This document shows, one piece after another, positions 18,759 to 26,342 of a stretch of 49,073 nucleotides of DNA. Position numbers and translations under genes: made by a program. The first letter of the stretch is position 1. Each line of letters starts with the position of its first letter. The notes beneath the pieces were generated by a model, which had not been told where the DNA came from, ran no database searches, and saw nothing but the letters and a program-made list of their open reading frames with translations. The stretch is taken from positions 1 through 49,073 of the forward strand of contig JASJCT010000077.1 of NCBI GenBank assembly GCA_030065855.1, given 5' to 3'. Origin of the DNA: Myxococcota bacterium (GTDB taxonomy: Bacteria > Myxococcota_A > Polyangia > JAAYKL01).

Positions 18759-19664
18759 CTATATGTGGGGCGCCACACAAGCAATGTAGCTTGACGCGTT
18801 AAAACAGTCCTCATCGAGGACTTTCATTGTGGTGAGGTCTATCAGCGGAACGGTTGGGAAGCCAGGAAAACTACCATAATCAGTACTGGCTTGGTCGGCC
18901 GGCTCAGTGCGGACAATCAGCCATTCTGCCGTGTTCCAGGGAGCCTTGGTAATCGTCGTTGCAAGCGGTGTCCCCATGCCATCCTCAATCACGTCTATCT
19001 TTTTAACGACACCGGGGTACTCTGTCTCTGCTGCGTGTATGTTCGGCGCCGCCGAACCGCAGGTGGGTCATCCAGACCCTCCGGAAATAACGAACAATGC
19101 CAGCTTGTAGCCTTGGTCAGCGTAATCACAAATACGAGATTGATTGTCGTCCTTATCCCAGAAATTGTAGTTCCTAACAACGCTACCTACGGCGAAGTTG
19201 TTATCGGGACTGGGATAGTTATCGCACATATCCCCTTCAGTGTCGGTATCGGTGTCTGTGTCTGTGTCGGTATCAGTGTCAGTATCAGTATCTGTGTCAG
19301 TGTCCGTATCAGTGTCAGTATCAGTGTCAGTATCAGTATCTGTGTCAGTGTCCGTATCTGTGTCAGTGTCCGTATCTGTGTCAGTGTCTGTATCTGTGTC
19401 GGTATCTGTATCTGTGTCGGTATCTGTATCCGAATCCGAGTCGCTGTCTGAATCGCTGTCTGAATCGCTGTCCGAATCGCTGTCCGAGTCGCTATCCGAG
19501 TCGCTATCCGAGTCGCTGTCTGAATCGCTATCCGAGTCTGTATCGGAAGTTGCATTATCCCCGTCGCTATCATCATCGCCGCACGCGGTCAGCAATAGGG
19601 TTGCTACCGCGAACATACAAATGCACATTAGAATCATTCGTTTGCTGAGCATTGTTGCGTTCAT
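18759..19664 (-). CDS. Predicted selenocysteine-containing thioredoxin-like SD-stalk lipoprotein (UGA recoded at 19068-19070)
   Basis: 301 residues if the single in-frame TGA at 19068-19070 is read as selenocysteine 199. The start has AAAGGAATTGTA upstream. The signal peptide ends in LLLTAC (lipid Cys28). A Ser-Asp then Thr-Asp stalk spans about residues 30-143. Next comes a redoxin/TlpA-like domain: AVGSVVRNYNFWDKDDNQ, ICDYADQGYKLALFVIS, then GGSG-Sec-PTC, so the redox motif is U-x-x-C where thioredoxins have C-x-x-C. After the TGA the same frame stays open for 102 more codons and keeps family-like sequence (TAEWLIVRTEPA, YGSFPGFPTVPLIDL, CFNASSYIACVAPHI). A hairpin of bacterial SECIS type starts 5 nt after the TGA. 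The alternative is a nonsense mutation, but the placement of the TGA exactly at the redox position argues against this. Confidence 0.8.
19031..19062 (-). promoter_or_regulatory. Putative bacterial SECIS element
   Basis: Directly downstream of the TGA on the minus strand. Inner stem GTTCGGC/GCCGAAC (19051-19057 with 19041-19047) is 7 perfect base pairs closed by the loop GGC; outer stem CTGCG/CGCAG (19058-19062 with 19031-19035) adds 5 pairs, with a 5-nt bulge (ATACA) on the 3' side. The loop begins 18 nt after the TGA and its first base is G. This fits the bacterial SECIS rules as I know them: a small apical loop with a G in the first two positions, about 16-37 nt from the UGA. Confidence 0.7.
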
Positions 19665-19856
19665 TACAATTCCTTTCTTTGCAAACCCCTAAAAAAGATA
19701 TCGGCCTGCCACTGTAATAAGGTATGTGTCGTTTGGATAAAGGCCCCTTTTTGTTTCGCTTGGCCTCCCCTGATTCTTTTCAGATACCACGCTCACTACT
19801 CTTATTTTTCCAGTATTTTCCCGATAAGTCAACGAAACCGACTCGCTCACGTGGTA

Positions 19857-21080
19857 TTAGCCGCGCTGTTGGGGCTTTGAATAGCGCCTGACATAAAAAG
19901 CCACTAGAACGATCGCGGCAACTGCGAGCACCAGGTCGAACTTTAAAAGGCCACCGCTCCTGTAATCGCGCCAGGATCGAAAAACAAGGGTGAGCACGCA
20001 CAAACAGACTGGCGGTAGCGCGGTCTCATGAGCCAGGTCGGTGAATCTGTCGATAGCCCTTTGGAACAATGGGATGCGGACAACGCGATCACTGCTGGCC
20101 AGGGATGATAGTAGCAGTGACAATAGGAATGTGTAGATGGAGAACCGCCCCCAGTCGTGGGCTATCGCGTATAGAGGCAGAGACAGCGCACTCAGGAACG
20201 CGAACAGGGTGGGCAACCGGCGATCATTGAACGCACTGGATAGCAAAAAAACACTGGCGACCGGCACGATGGAAACCCCGAGCACCCTAATAAACAAATA
20301 GGCAACCGACCTGATGGAGCCCAAGTACGCCGAGAGCTCATGTCCCAGCAACGCGGAAAACGGCGGTAGCGGATCATGGGGAGGGTAATAAATTGAAAGA
20401 TCTCTCAGCTTGAGGCCAGCGCTGGGCATGGACGCGTTCTGAGTATTTAGAACCACTCCTAATATCGATGCACCGATAAAGATCACCAGCATAGGACCCC
20501 AAAACGAAATCCGCTTTTGATGCCTGAGGCAGTGTATGAGATAGACCGCAGGCAAAAACGCGAACATCGAGGCCTCGTGAATCAAAACGGCAAGGAGTGA
20601 GACGATTGCTGCGAGCAGCAACGATGCACCAGCACCCACCCATCCCGAAATGAAGAAGTAACCGATCACCAGGATGAAGGACACCTGAAGCAGATCTCCC
20701 AACACCTCGAACAGCAAGACCGTCGCAGGTCCGGAAATCACGAAGATGCACGGTAAAGACCAGTTCCGAACACCGGTCTGTCTAGAAAAGTACTTCGCGT
20801 AGACCAGCAGGGGGATCGCTATGGCGATGAAAAAGGCGACCGCATTCAGGAGTCTATAGTCGACGATGTCGCCAACTAGAACCTGGATGAGTTGGCCTAT
20901 CAGGGCCCTGCGGCTGTATCCATCCGAATAGGATATCAACCAGAAATCAGCCCAGTAAGGGTCGATACAACCGCTGTTCTGGCCGCAATGTATGATCTCC
21001 TCAATGTTCAAGCCCAAGATGACCAGGCCGATGAGGAGAACAAAGAGATCGCGGCGGTGATGCAATAGATGCGCCCTCAT
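19857..21080 (-). CDS. Polytopic membrane protein of unknown function
   Basis: 407 residues with about ten hydrophobic helices, starting FVLLIGLVILGLNIEEI and ending VLAVAAIVLVAFYVRRYSK. Polar residues between helices include the segment LAVLIHEASMFAFLP and HDWGRFSIY, reminiscent of EpsG-like or glycosyltransferase-associated membrane proteins, but I cannot assign a family. Its ATG overlaps the stop of the upstream universal stress protein gene (ATGA), so translation is coupled. It is the last gene of the set beginning with the small membrane protein at 23026. Confidence 0.75.
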   Translation of the reverse strand: MRAHLLHHRRDLFVLLIGLVILGLNIEEIIHCGQNSGCIDPYWADFWLISYSDGYSRRALIGQLIQVLVGDIVDYRLLNAVAFFIAIAIPLLVYAKYFSRQTGVRNWSLPCIFVISGPATVLLFEVLGDLLQVSFILVIGYFFISGWVGAGASLLLAAIVSLLAVLIHEASMFAFLPAVYLIHCLRHQKRISFWGPMLVIFIGASILGVVLNTQNASMPSAGLKLRDLSIYYPPHDPLPPFSALLGHELSAYLGSIRSVAYLFIRVLGVSIVPVASVFLLSSAFNDRRLPTLFAFLSALSLPLYAIAHDWGRFSIYTFLLSLLLSSLASSDRVVRIPLFQRAIDRFTDLAHETALPPVCLCVLTLVFRSWRDYRSGGLLKFDLVLAVAAIVLVAFYVRRYSKPQQRG

Positions 21081-21583
21081 CTATCCCCCTGCGACCTGTT
21101 TGAGCGATGGGGATCATCGCCCGGAACGATAAGCAGTGGGGGCCTCACTTGATGGCGGACCAACTTATGGGGCAGGTCCTGGGAACGCCACTTTGCAATC
21201 GCCCCTGATTTGGGTTTGCGTCCGAGCACCACAAGGGCGTAGGGGTGTGCTGCTATCTCGGATAAAAAGGCCTGCACTGGGTCCCCGCTAAGCATTTTAA
21301 CGCGCCATGCTATGGATCGTCCGTTTACTGCCTGTTCGAATCGCTGAACTGCTTTTTGGGATATCTCTTCGAGACACGCGTCGATGTGGGCCAGGTACGC
21401 TTCCCGACCCTGGGCGTACATGTCATTGTGAAACTGCTTTAAATATGGGTCTTTTACGTGGGCAGCAACCACGTGGAGATGCTTCATTGGGGCAACATCA
21501 AGGGCCCAGTTCACAGCATTGTCAGTGTGGGGTTCACCGTCAATAGCAAGGAGAAGTTGGGGACTTTGTGGTTTACTGACCAC
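21077..21583 (-). CDS. Universal stress protein (UspA) domain protein
   Basis: 168 residues, GTG start at 21581-21583, overlapping the end of the YeiH-like gene by 11 bases. The Usp fold shows QLLLAIDGEPHTDNAVNWAL at the N-terminus and YALVVLGRKP ... LVRHQVRPPLLIVPGDD at the C-terminus. The usual ATP-binding pattern G-x2-G-x9-G-[ST] is not intact, so it may be a non-nucleotide-binding type. Coupling to a transporter on one side and a membrane protein on the other suggests a regulatory role in transport (inference). Confidence 0.85.
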   Translation of the reverse strand: MVSKPQSPQLLLAIDGEPHTDNAVNWALDVAPMKHLHVVAAHVKDPYLKQFHNDMYAQGREAYLAHIDACLEEISQKAVQRFEQAVNGRSIAWRVKMLSGDPVQAFLSEIAAHPYALVVLGRKPKSGAIAKWRSQDLPHKLVRHQVRPPLLIVPGDDPHRSNRSQGDR

Positions 21584-22835
21584 CGGTCACGCGCAAGAGC
21601 TCAGAGCCAATGATGAGCACGGCAATAAACCCGATGATCATTTTAAGTGTGGCCGCGCCAGAGCCGATGAGAAATGCAGATCCCCCGGCCTTTTTCATGT
21701 CATCAATTGAAATCGACAACCCGATACCGGCAAAGCCGATGGCGAAAAACCACTTATAGACCGCGTTCATGGCCCAAAACGGGGACCCGCTTTCCTTGGG
21801 TCCGCCCAGGGCCTCGATGCCCGCGCTGTTGAGCACGATGAGGGCAAAAAATCCGAGGATAAAGATGGGGAATTTGGACCGCATTGTGGTCCAGAATCCA
21901 GCCTGGGCACCCTTGTCCTTGAGGCCGTAAAACCAGACCGCAAAGATGACGATCAGGGGAATCAACATGATCCGCGCCGCATTGATCAGAACAGCGGTGT
22001 TGCGGGCCTCGTCGCCATACCATTCTGCTGCGGCAATGAGCTGGGCCGTGTTCAAAATGGCAACCGCGACCCAGGCGCCGAATTGGGACTGGGATACCTC
22101 CAGGGCCTGACCCAGGTAAGGCATGATAAATAGCATTGCAGTGCCGAACAACAAGATCGTTCCAATGGCATAGGCCATGTCCCGTGGCTTGGCACCTACC
22201 ACTGGCGATGTGGCAATGATGGCCGATACACCACAGACCCCGGTGCCCGCTCCCATGATACCGCCCAATCCGTCGTTTACCCCGAACCGCCGGCACAGCC
22301 ACATCACCGCGATGGCAGTGCCAAAAATAAAGACCGCTGCCAATAACAATCCAGTGCCGCCGACCCGCACCACGTCTGACCAGACATAGTGCACGCCTAA
22401 AATAATGATGCCCGGCTTGATAAGCGGTCTGGCAATGCCGACCCCGGGTTGAAGCACCTGCGGCAGCCCAAGCGTATTTCGAATGATGATGCCGCCGATA
22501 AGGAGCAGCGCGACGTAATTAAACTGCAGTTTCTGATAGAGAAATGTGGCCACAGGCCATGACTGCCCCACCGTGCCCTTTACCTTGGCAAGGGCCTGGT
22601 GGTGTTTTGCCAGTTTCTTTTCAATGCCCGAGACAGCAGCGGAGTTGCCCGCGTTTTTAGCTGTGGCGAGTTTCTCTACCAGCTTGGGGATGGCTAAAGA
22701 AGCGGCATTTGCCTTGTGATAGGTGCCGAGAACGTTGTCGACATTCATCACTACAAACGCGAACACTGTGCAAACCAAAAAACCCGGTATGTACTTGGGC
22801 CAGCCAGGAACGATTAAAGATCTCAACATGGACAT
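21573..22835 (-). CDS. YeiH-family putative sulfate exporter (UPF0324)
   Basis: 420 residues, longer than the roughly 340 usual for YeiH. After a first transmembrane helix there is a soluble, helical insertion (residues 32-80, AKNAGNSAAVSGIEKKLAKH). The family core follows: GAGTGVCGVSAIIATSPVVG, GTILLFGTAMLFIMPYLG, and the segment AEWYGDEARNTAVLINAARI. About ten further helices end near LIIGSELLRV. The family is annotated as putative sulfate or sulfonate exporters without strong biochemical proof. A 54-residue membrane protein precedes it and a Usp protein follows. Confidence 0.88.
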   Translation of the reverse strand: MSMLRSLIVPGWPKYIPGFLVCTVFAFVVMNVDNVLGTYHKANAASLAIPKLVEKLATAKNAGNSAAVSGIEKKLAKHHQALAKVKGTVGQSWPVATFLYQKLQFNYVALLLIGGIIIRNTLGLPQVLQPGVGIARPLIKPGIIILGVHYVWSDVVRVGGTGLLLAAVFIFGTAIAVMWLCRRFGVNDGLGGIMGAGTGVCGVSAIIATSPVVGAKPRDMAYAIGTILLFGTAMLFIMPYLGQALEVSQSQFGAWVAVAILNTAQLIAAAEWYGDEARNTAVLINAARIMLIPLIVIFAVWFYGLKDKGAQAGFWTTMRSKFPIFILGFFALIVLNSAGIEALGGPKESGSPFWAMNAVYKWFFAIGFAGIGLSISIDDMKKAGGSAFLIGSGAATLKMIIGFIAVLIIGSELLRVTGGQ

Positions 22836-22861
22836 ATTAGCACCTCATCGTTGCCATAGTC

Positions 22862-23026
22862 CTAAAACAAGAACAGTACCTTTTTAAAAAAGTGGTGAAC
22901 TCCCTCGGGGGTGATCATCGATATTGCCATGATCGCTCCCGCAATGATAAGCGCCCAAATGTCCTCTCGCTTTGCAGATGACAGCCCTTTGGGGGATGTA
23001 TCCTTCTTATGGGATGCGTGCTCCAT
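22862..23026 (-). CDS. Small single-span membrane protein upstream of the YeiH-like gene
   Basis: 54 residues starting MEHASHKKDTSPKG, with GAGGGAGACCCC before the ATG at 23024-23026. The N-terminal 20 residues are polar and basic, followed by one hydrophobic segment (DIWALIIAGAIMAISMITP) and a basic-aromatic end (VHHFFKKVLFLF). It ends 26 bases before the YeiH-like start on the same strand, so it is probably its cotranscribed partner or accessory subunit. The ribosome-binding site, the clean helix and the position support it as real; I know no named family. Confidence 0.65.
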   Translation of the reverse strand: MEHASHKKDTSPKGLSSAKREDIWALIIAGAIMAISMITPEGVHHFFKKVLFLF

Positions 23027-23184
23027 GGGGTCTCCCTCTTCTTTCCAGCCTGTCTTATTGGGTCATTCTATCGATCCAATGAGACGTAAACAAGGGGGCG
23101 AAATACACATCGAGAAGATCCTATAGCTCCCTTTTCGTTTCTCCTATCTTAATCTTCTCTTTTTATGGACGAATCATTATTCTA

Positions 23185-23215
23185 TTGACAGACTGTTAAA
23201 AATTGAACTTATGTT
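23185..23215 (+). promoter_or_regulatory. Candidate sigma-70 promoter of lipoprotein A
   Basis: TTGACA at 23185-23190 and TATGTT at 23210-23215 (19-base spacing), about 70 bases before the ATG. A TTGACA box lies at a similar distance before each of the four paralogues. Confidence 0.45.
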
Positions 23216-23287
23216 ATAAGTTAGTTACTTAGTGCAGCGATAGTTGCTTTAACTTTAAGAAATGTTTTTATCAACAGAGGTGTATCC

Positions 23288-23938
23288 ATGAATAGGCTGT
23301 TCTGTTTAATTTGTCTGATAGTTGCGTTGGCTTGGGTGGTAGTGGCCTGTGCTGATACGTCAGCCCCCTCTCCGGTTGGTCCCTCAACTGACTCTGATGC
23401 GGACGCTGACTCTGATGCGGACGCTGACTCTGATTCAGATACTGACTCTGATTCAGATACTGACTCTGATTCAGATACTGACTCTGATTCAGATACTGAC
23501 TCTGATTCAGATACTGACTCTGATTCAGACGCTGACTCTGATTCAGATACAGACACAGACATCGACACAGACACAGACTTGGACACGGATTCAGATACAG
23601 ACACAGGCACAGACTCGGATTCAGATACGGTAGCCGAGCCATGTACGGTAACTATCACATTGGCATCCGCCCCAATACCCCCTGTGACAGTTGAGGGTGT
23701 ATGTCAAACACCCACAGCCCCATGCGAAGGCGGGATCGTTCCCGCGTCCCTTGGAGATCCTTCGGGCACGTGCGACCTGAGCCAGGTCTGTTGCATTGAT
23801 ACTGATCAGTGCGAATCTCAGGACTTCGGGGCATACGCCGACATAGAATGCCAGAGTTCGGCTTGCGTTTCACCCCAAACAGGCGAACAAGTCGGTTGCC
23901 CAGATTCTCAATACTGTTGCGTAACCATTAATATCTGA
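23288..23938 (+). CDS. SD-stalk lipoprotein A with 12-Cys head
   Basis: 216 residues. AGAGGTG precedes the ATG. The signal peptide MNRLFCLICLIVALAWVVVA ends at lipid Cys21 (VVAC). A Ser/Thr-Asp stalk (residues about 33-116) is built at the DNA level from an 18-bp unit (GACTCTGATTCAGATACT) repeated about six times. The head (118-216) has 12 cysteines, including two C-x5-CC motifs (CDLSQVCC, CPDSQYCC) and the block GDPSGTC. It is thought to sit on the outer membrane with the head projected by the stalk. First of four tandem paralogues. Function unknown; the C-x5-CC pattern recalls WAP-like disulfide cores but this is only a resemblance. Confidence 0.85.
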   Translation: MNRLFCLICLIVALAWVVVACADTSAPSPVGPSTDSDADADSDADADSDSDTDSDSDTDSDSDTDSDSDTDSDSDTDSDSDADSDSDTDTDIDTDTDLDTDSDTDTGTDSDSDTVAEPCTVTITLASAPIPPVTVEGVCQTPTAPCEGGIVPASLGDPSGTCDLSQVCCIDTDQCESQDFGAYADIECQSSACVSPQTGEQVGCPDSQYCCVTINI

Positions 23939-24042
23939 CCAGGGCCCACCCCAAGGCTTTAAAAGGACACTGCCGTAAGGCCGTGCTCCCTGGCATTGCT
24001 ACGAATTTGAGCAAAGTTTCATTGGACAGACCAGTTTCTTCT

Positions 24043-24071
24043 TTGACAAATCAGTATGAATTAGATTAATG
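24043..24071 (+). promoter_or_regulatory. Candidate promoter of lipoprotein B
   Basis: TTGACA at 24043-24048, 17-base spacer, TTAATG at 24066-24071. The following leader shares ATGAATTAGATTA and TTATGCACTGG with the leader of lipoprotein D. Confidence 0.5.
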
Positions 24072-24136
24072 TCCAGATTGAATATTTATGCACTGGCTGG
24101 TGCTTCAAAGAACGCTTTCATCAAAGAGGTGTACCC

Positions 24137-24688
24137 ATGAACAGGCTGTTCCACTCAATTTGTTTGATCTTTGCGTTGGTATGGGTTGTGGCAACCTGTG
24201 CCGAGTCGTCGGACCCACCTGGTGGTGATTCAGATTCTGACTCTGACTCTGATGCTGACTCTGATTCTGATGCTGATTCTGATTCGGACACAGACACAGA
24301 TACAGATACGGATTCGGACACGGACACAGACACTGATACGGATTCGGACACGGACACGGATACGGACTCTGACACCGATACGACCGGCGAGGCGTGCCAG
24401 GTGGAAATTACTGTGTCATTTATCCAACAGTCTTTTTCTTTAGATGGCCTTTGCCAGTCCCCCAGTGCGCCTTGTGAGGGTGGAACGATTCCAGAGGCCA
24501 TCGCAGATCCTTCGGGCACGTGCGACTCGAGCCTAGTCTGCTGTATCGACAATGATCAATGCGAATCTGTAGATTTAGGGGAATCCCTTGAAGCTGTATG
24601 CCAGAGCTCGGAATGCGTTTTCCCGCAGATAGGCGGCCAATTCGCTTGCCCAGATAACGGGTACTGCTGCATCGGCTTGGCCTCCTGA
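24137..24688 (+). CDS. SD-stalk lipoprotein B with 12-Cys head
   Basis: 183 residues, the shortest stalk of the four (about residues 33-82). AAAGAGGTG precedes the ATG. The export signal ends VWVVATC, with Thr before the Cys, which is unusual for a lipobox (Gly or Ala is normal). The head has the same 12 cysteines as A, with GTCDSSLVCC and CPDNGYCC, and the blocks SPSAPCEGGTIPE and DPSGTC. Compared with A, the head is well conserved while the stalk differs in length and unit, as expected from slippage in the stalk DNA. Confidence 0.83.
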   Translation: MNRLFHSICLIFALVWVVATCAESSDPPGGDSDSDSDSDADSDSDADSDSDTDTDTDTDSDTDTDTDTDSDTDTDTDSDTDTTGEACQVEITVSFIQQSFSLDGLCQSPSAPCEGGTIPEAIADPSGTCDSSLVCCIDNDQCESVDLGESLEAVCQSSECVFPQIGGQFACPDNGYCCIGLAS

Positions 24689-24730
24689 CCAAAGATTTCC
24701 CCATAAAATCTCTTCTAATTCCCTGATGCC

Positions 24731-24806
24731 GTCGCAGGGCGTGGGCTTATCCCAGGCCACCCTGCGTGCATCACGCCGATACACGGCCGGGGATAAACCC
24801 CGGCCC
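24731..24806. repeat. Pair of REP-like palindromes between lipoprotein genes B and C
   Basis: Two hairpins in tandem. GCAGGG (24734-24739) pairs with CCCTGC (24760-24765). GGCCGGGG (24785-24792) pairs with CCCCGGCC (24798-24805) around the loop ATAAA. The second is a REP type that recurs in many proteobacterial genomes. It may also stop transcription from B. Confidence 0.6.
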
Positions 24807-24833
24807 TACACCGGCACCTGATGAATATTCGTT

Positions 24834-24862
24834 TTGACAAGCCCGCTCCAGCTAAATTAATA
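24834..24862 (+). promoter_or_regulatory. Candidate promoter of lipoprotein C
   Basis: TTGACA at 24834-24839, 17-base spacer, TTAATA at 24857-24862; A/T-rich leader of about 60 bases. Confidence 0.5.
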
Positions 24863-24926
24863 TCAGAAAAATGAATAAATATTTTAAACTGATCGTTGCT
24901 GGCAGGTACCTTAAAGAGGAGTACCC

Positions 24927-25586
24927 ATGAATAGGCTGCTCTGCTCACTTTATTTGATCCTTGCATTGGGATGGGTTGTGACAGCCTGTTACGAGGAGTC
25001 AGCCCCAGGTGGTCCTGTTGGCCCAAGTGGGGATGGTGATTCAGACTCGGACTCTGACGAAGATTCTGATTCAGACTCGGACTCTGACTCTGATTCGGAT
25101 ACCGATACCGATGCTGATGCTGGCACAGACGCAGACACTGATACTGATGCTGATACGGACACAGACACTGACACGGACGCTGACACGGACTCAGACACTG
25201 ATACTGACACGGATACTGACACGGATACTGACACGGATACTGACACGGATACTGATACGGACACGGACTCAGATACGAGTGGTGTCGCGTGTGAGGTGGA
25301 AGCCGCCCTGCACCTTCTACTAGCGCCCGTGTTTCTCGAAGGTGCTTGCCAGTCACCCTCGGCGCCTTGTGAAGGGGGCACTATTCCAGAGAACATGGGC
25401 GATCCCTCGGGCACGTGCAACCCGAGCCAGGTCTGCTGCATCAATACCGATCAGTGCGACGCTCTGGACTTAGAAGGACTCTATGAATCTGTATGCCAGA
25501 CTGATAAATGTCTCTTGACCCAAGGAGGCGGCCAATTCGCCTGCCCGGAAGATCAGTATTGCTGCATAGGCCTCATCACCGCCTGA
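24927..25586 (+). CDS. SD-stalk lipoprotein C with 12-Cys head
   Basis: 219 residues. AAAGAGGAG precedes the ATG. The signal peptide ends at GWVVTAC (lipid Cys22). The stalk (about residues 39-118) starts Ser-Asp rich and turns into Thr-Asp. The 12-Cys head carries SPSAPCEGGTIPE, DPSGTC, CNPSQVCC and CPEDQYCC. It shares gene structure with A, B and D and is separately transcribed from a TTGACA promoter. Confidence 0.85.
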   Translation: MNRLLCSLYLILALGWVVTACYEESAPGGPVGPSGDGDSDSDSDEDSDSDSDSDSDSDTDTDADAGTDADTDTDADTDTDTDTDADTDSDTDTDTDTDTDTDTDTDTDTDTDTDSDTSGVACEVEAALHLLLAPVFLEGACQSPSAPCEGGTIPENMGDPSGTCNPSQVCCINTDQCDALDLEGLYESVCQTDKCLLTQGGGQFACPEDQYCCIGLITA

Positions 25587-25619
25587 TACTGACAATCCAT
25601 TTTTTCCTATTTTTTCTTT

Positions 25620-25648
25620 TTGACAAACAAGCATGAATTAGATTACGT
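25620..25648 (+). promoter_or_regulatory. Candidate promoter of lipoprotein D
   Basis: TTGACA at 25620-25625, 17-base spacer, TTACGT at 25643-25648. The leader is a near copy of that of lipoprotein B. Confidence 0.45.
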
Positions 25649-25714
25649 TTTGATTTGAATAGTTATGCACTGGTAGGTGCTTCTACGAGGTGCTTCAATC
25701 TACGAGGTGTATCC

Positions 25715-26308
25715 ATGAACAGGCGGATTAATATACTTTATTTGATCCTTGCATTGGTATGGATTGTAACAACCTGTGCCGATGAGTCGACCCCACCCGA
25801 TGTTGGCCCAGATGGGGATAGTGATTCAGATTCAGATTCAGATTCAGATTCAGATTCGGACGCTGACTCAGACTCTGATTCAGATACCGATACTGATTCG
25901 GACGCTGACACGGACACGGACACGGATACGGACACGGACACGGACACGGACACGGACGCTGACACGGATACTGACACGGACTCAGACACGGACACAGATA
26001 CGAGTGGCGAAGCGTGTATAGTGAAAATCAATTTGCAAATTACCCCAGAAATCCTGATTCTTAACGGTGTTTGCCAATCCCCCACAGCCCCTTGCGAGGG
26101 GGGCACTATTCCCGAGTCCATTGGCGAGCCATCGGGCACATGCAACGTGAGCCAGGTGTGTTGTCTCAATACTGATCAGTGCGAACTTCTAAACGTAGGG
26201 GGATACCTTGAATCTGCATGCCAGGATGCAGCTTGTACACTACCCCAAATAGGGGGCCAATACGCCTGTCCGGACGATCAGTATTGCTGCGTTGGCCTTA
26301 CCACCTGA
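25715..26308 (+). CDS. SD-stalk lipoprotein D with 12-Cys head
   Basis: 197 residues from the ATG at 25715, chosen because ACGAGGTGTATCC precedes it exactly as in the paralogues; an upstream in-frame ATG at 25655 has no such site and lies in the leader. The export signal ends VWIVTTC (again Thr before Cys). The stalk covers about residues 35-97. The head has SPTAPCEGGTIPE, EPSGTC, CNVSQVCC and CPDDQYCC. Last of the four tandem copies. Confidence 0.85.
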   Translation: MNRRINILYLILALVWIVTTCADESTPPDVGPDGDSDSDSDSDSDSDSDADSDSDSDTDTDSDADTDTDTDTDTDTDTDTDADTDTDTDSDTDTDTSGEACIVKINLQITPEILILNGVCQSPTAPCEGGTIPESIGEPSGTCNVSQVCCLNTDQCELLNVGGYLESACQDAACTLPQIGGQYACPDDQYCCVGLTT

Positions 26309-26342
26309 CAAACTTTGTGCGGTCCTGGTATTTGAGGGGCCA

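Noticed and set aside
19068..19070. Nonsense mutation making a pseudogene
   Set aside because: The TGA replaces exactly the first redox Cys, the frame stays open for 102 codons with family-like sequence, and a SECIS-like hairpin follows. Recoding explains all three; random decay explains none.
19240..19692. Plus-strand frame made of Ser-Val repeats across the Sec lipoprotein stalk
   Set aside because: It is the antisense of the Asp-Ser/Asp-Thr tract; a hexamer repeat keeps all frames open. Same for 19187-19576, 23221-23658, 24121-24552, 24989-25444, 25738-26169 and 39925-40476.
25655..25714. Upstream start of lipoprotein D
   Set aside because: This segment is part of the duplicated leader; the ATG at 25715 has the ribosome-binding site and signal peptide shared by all paralogues.
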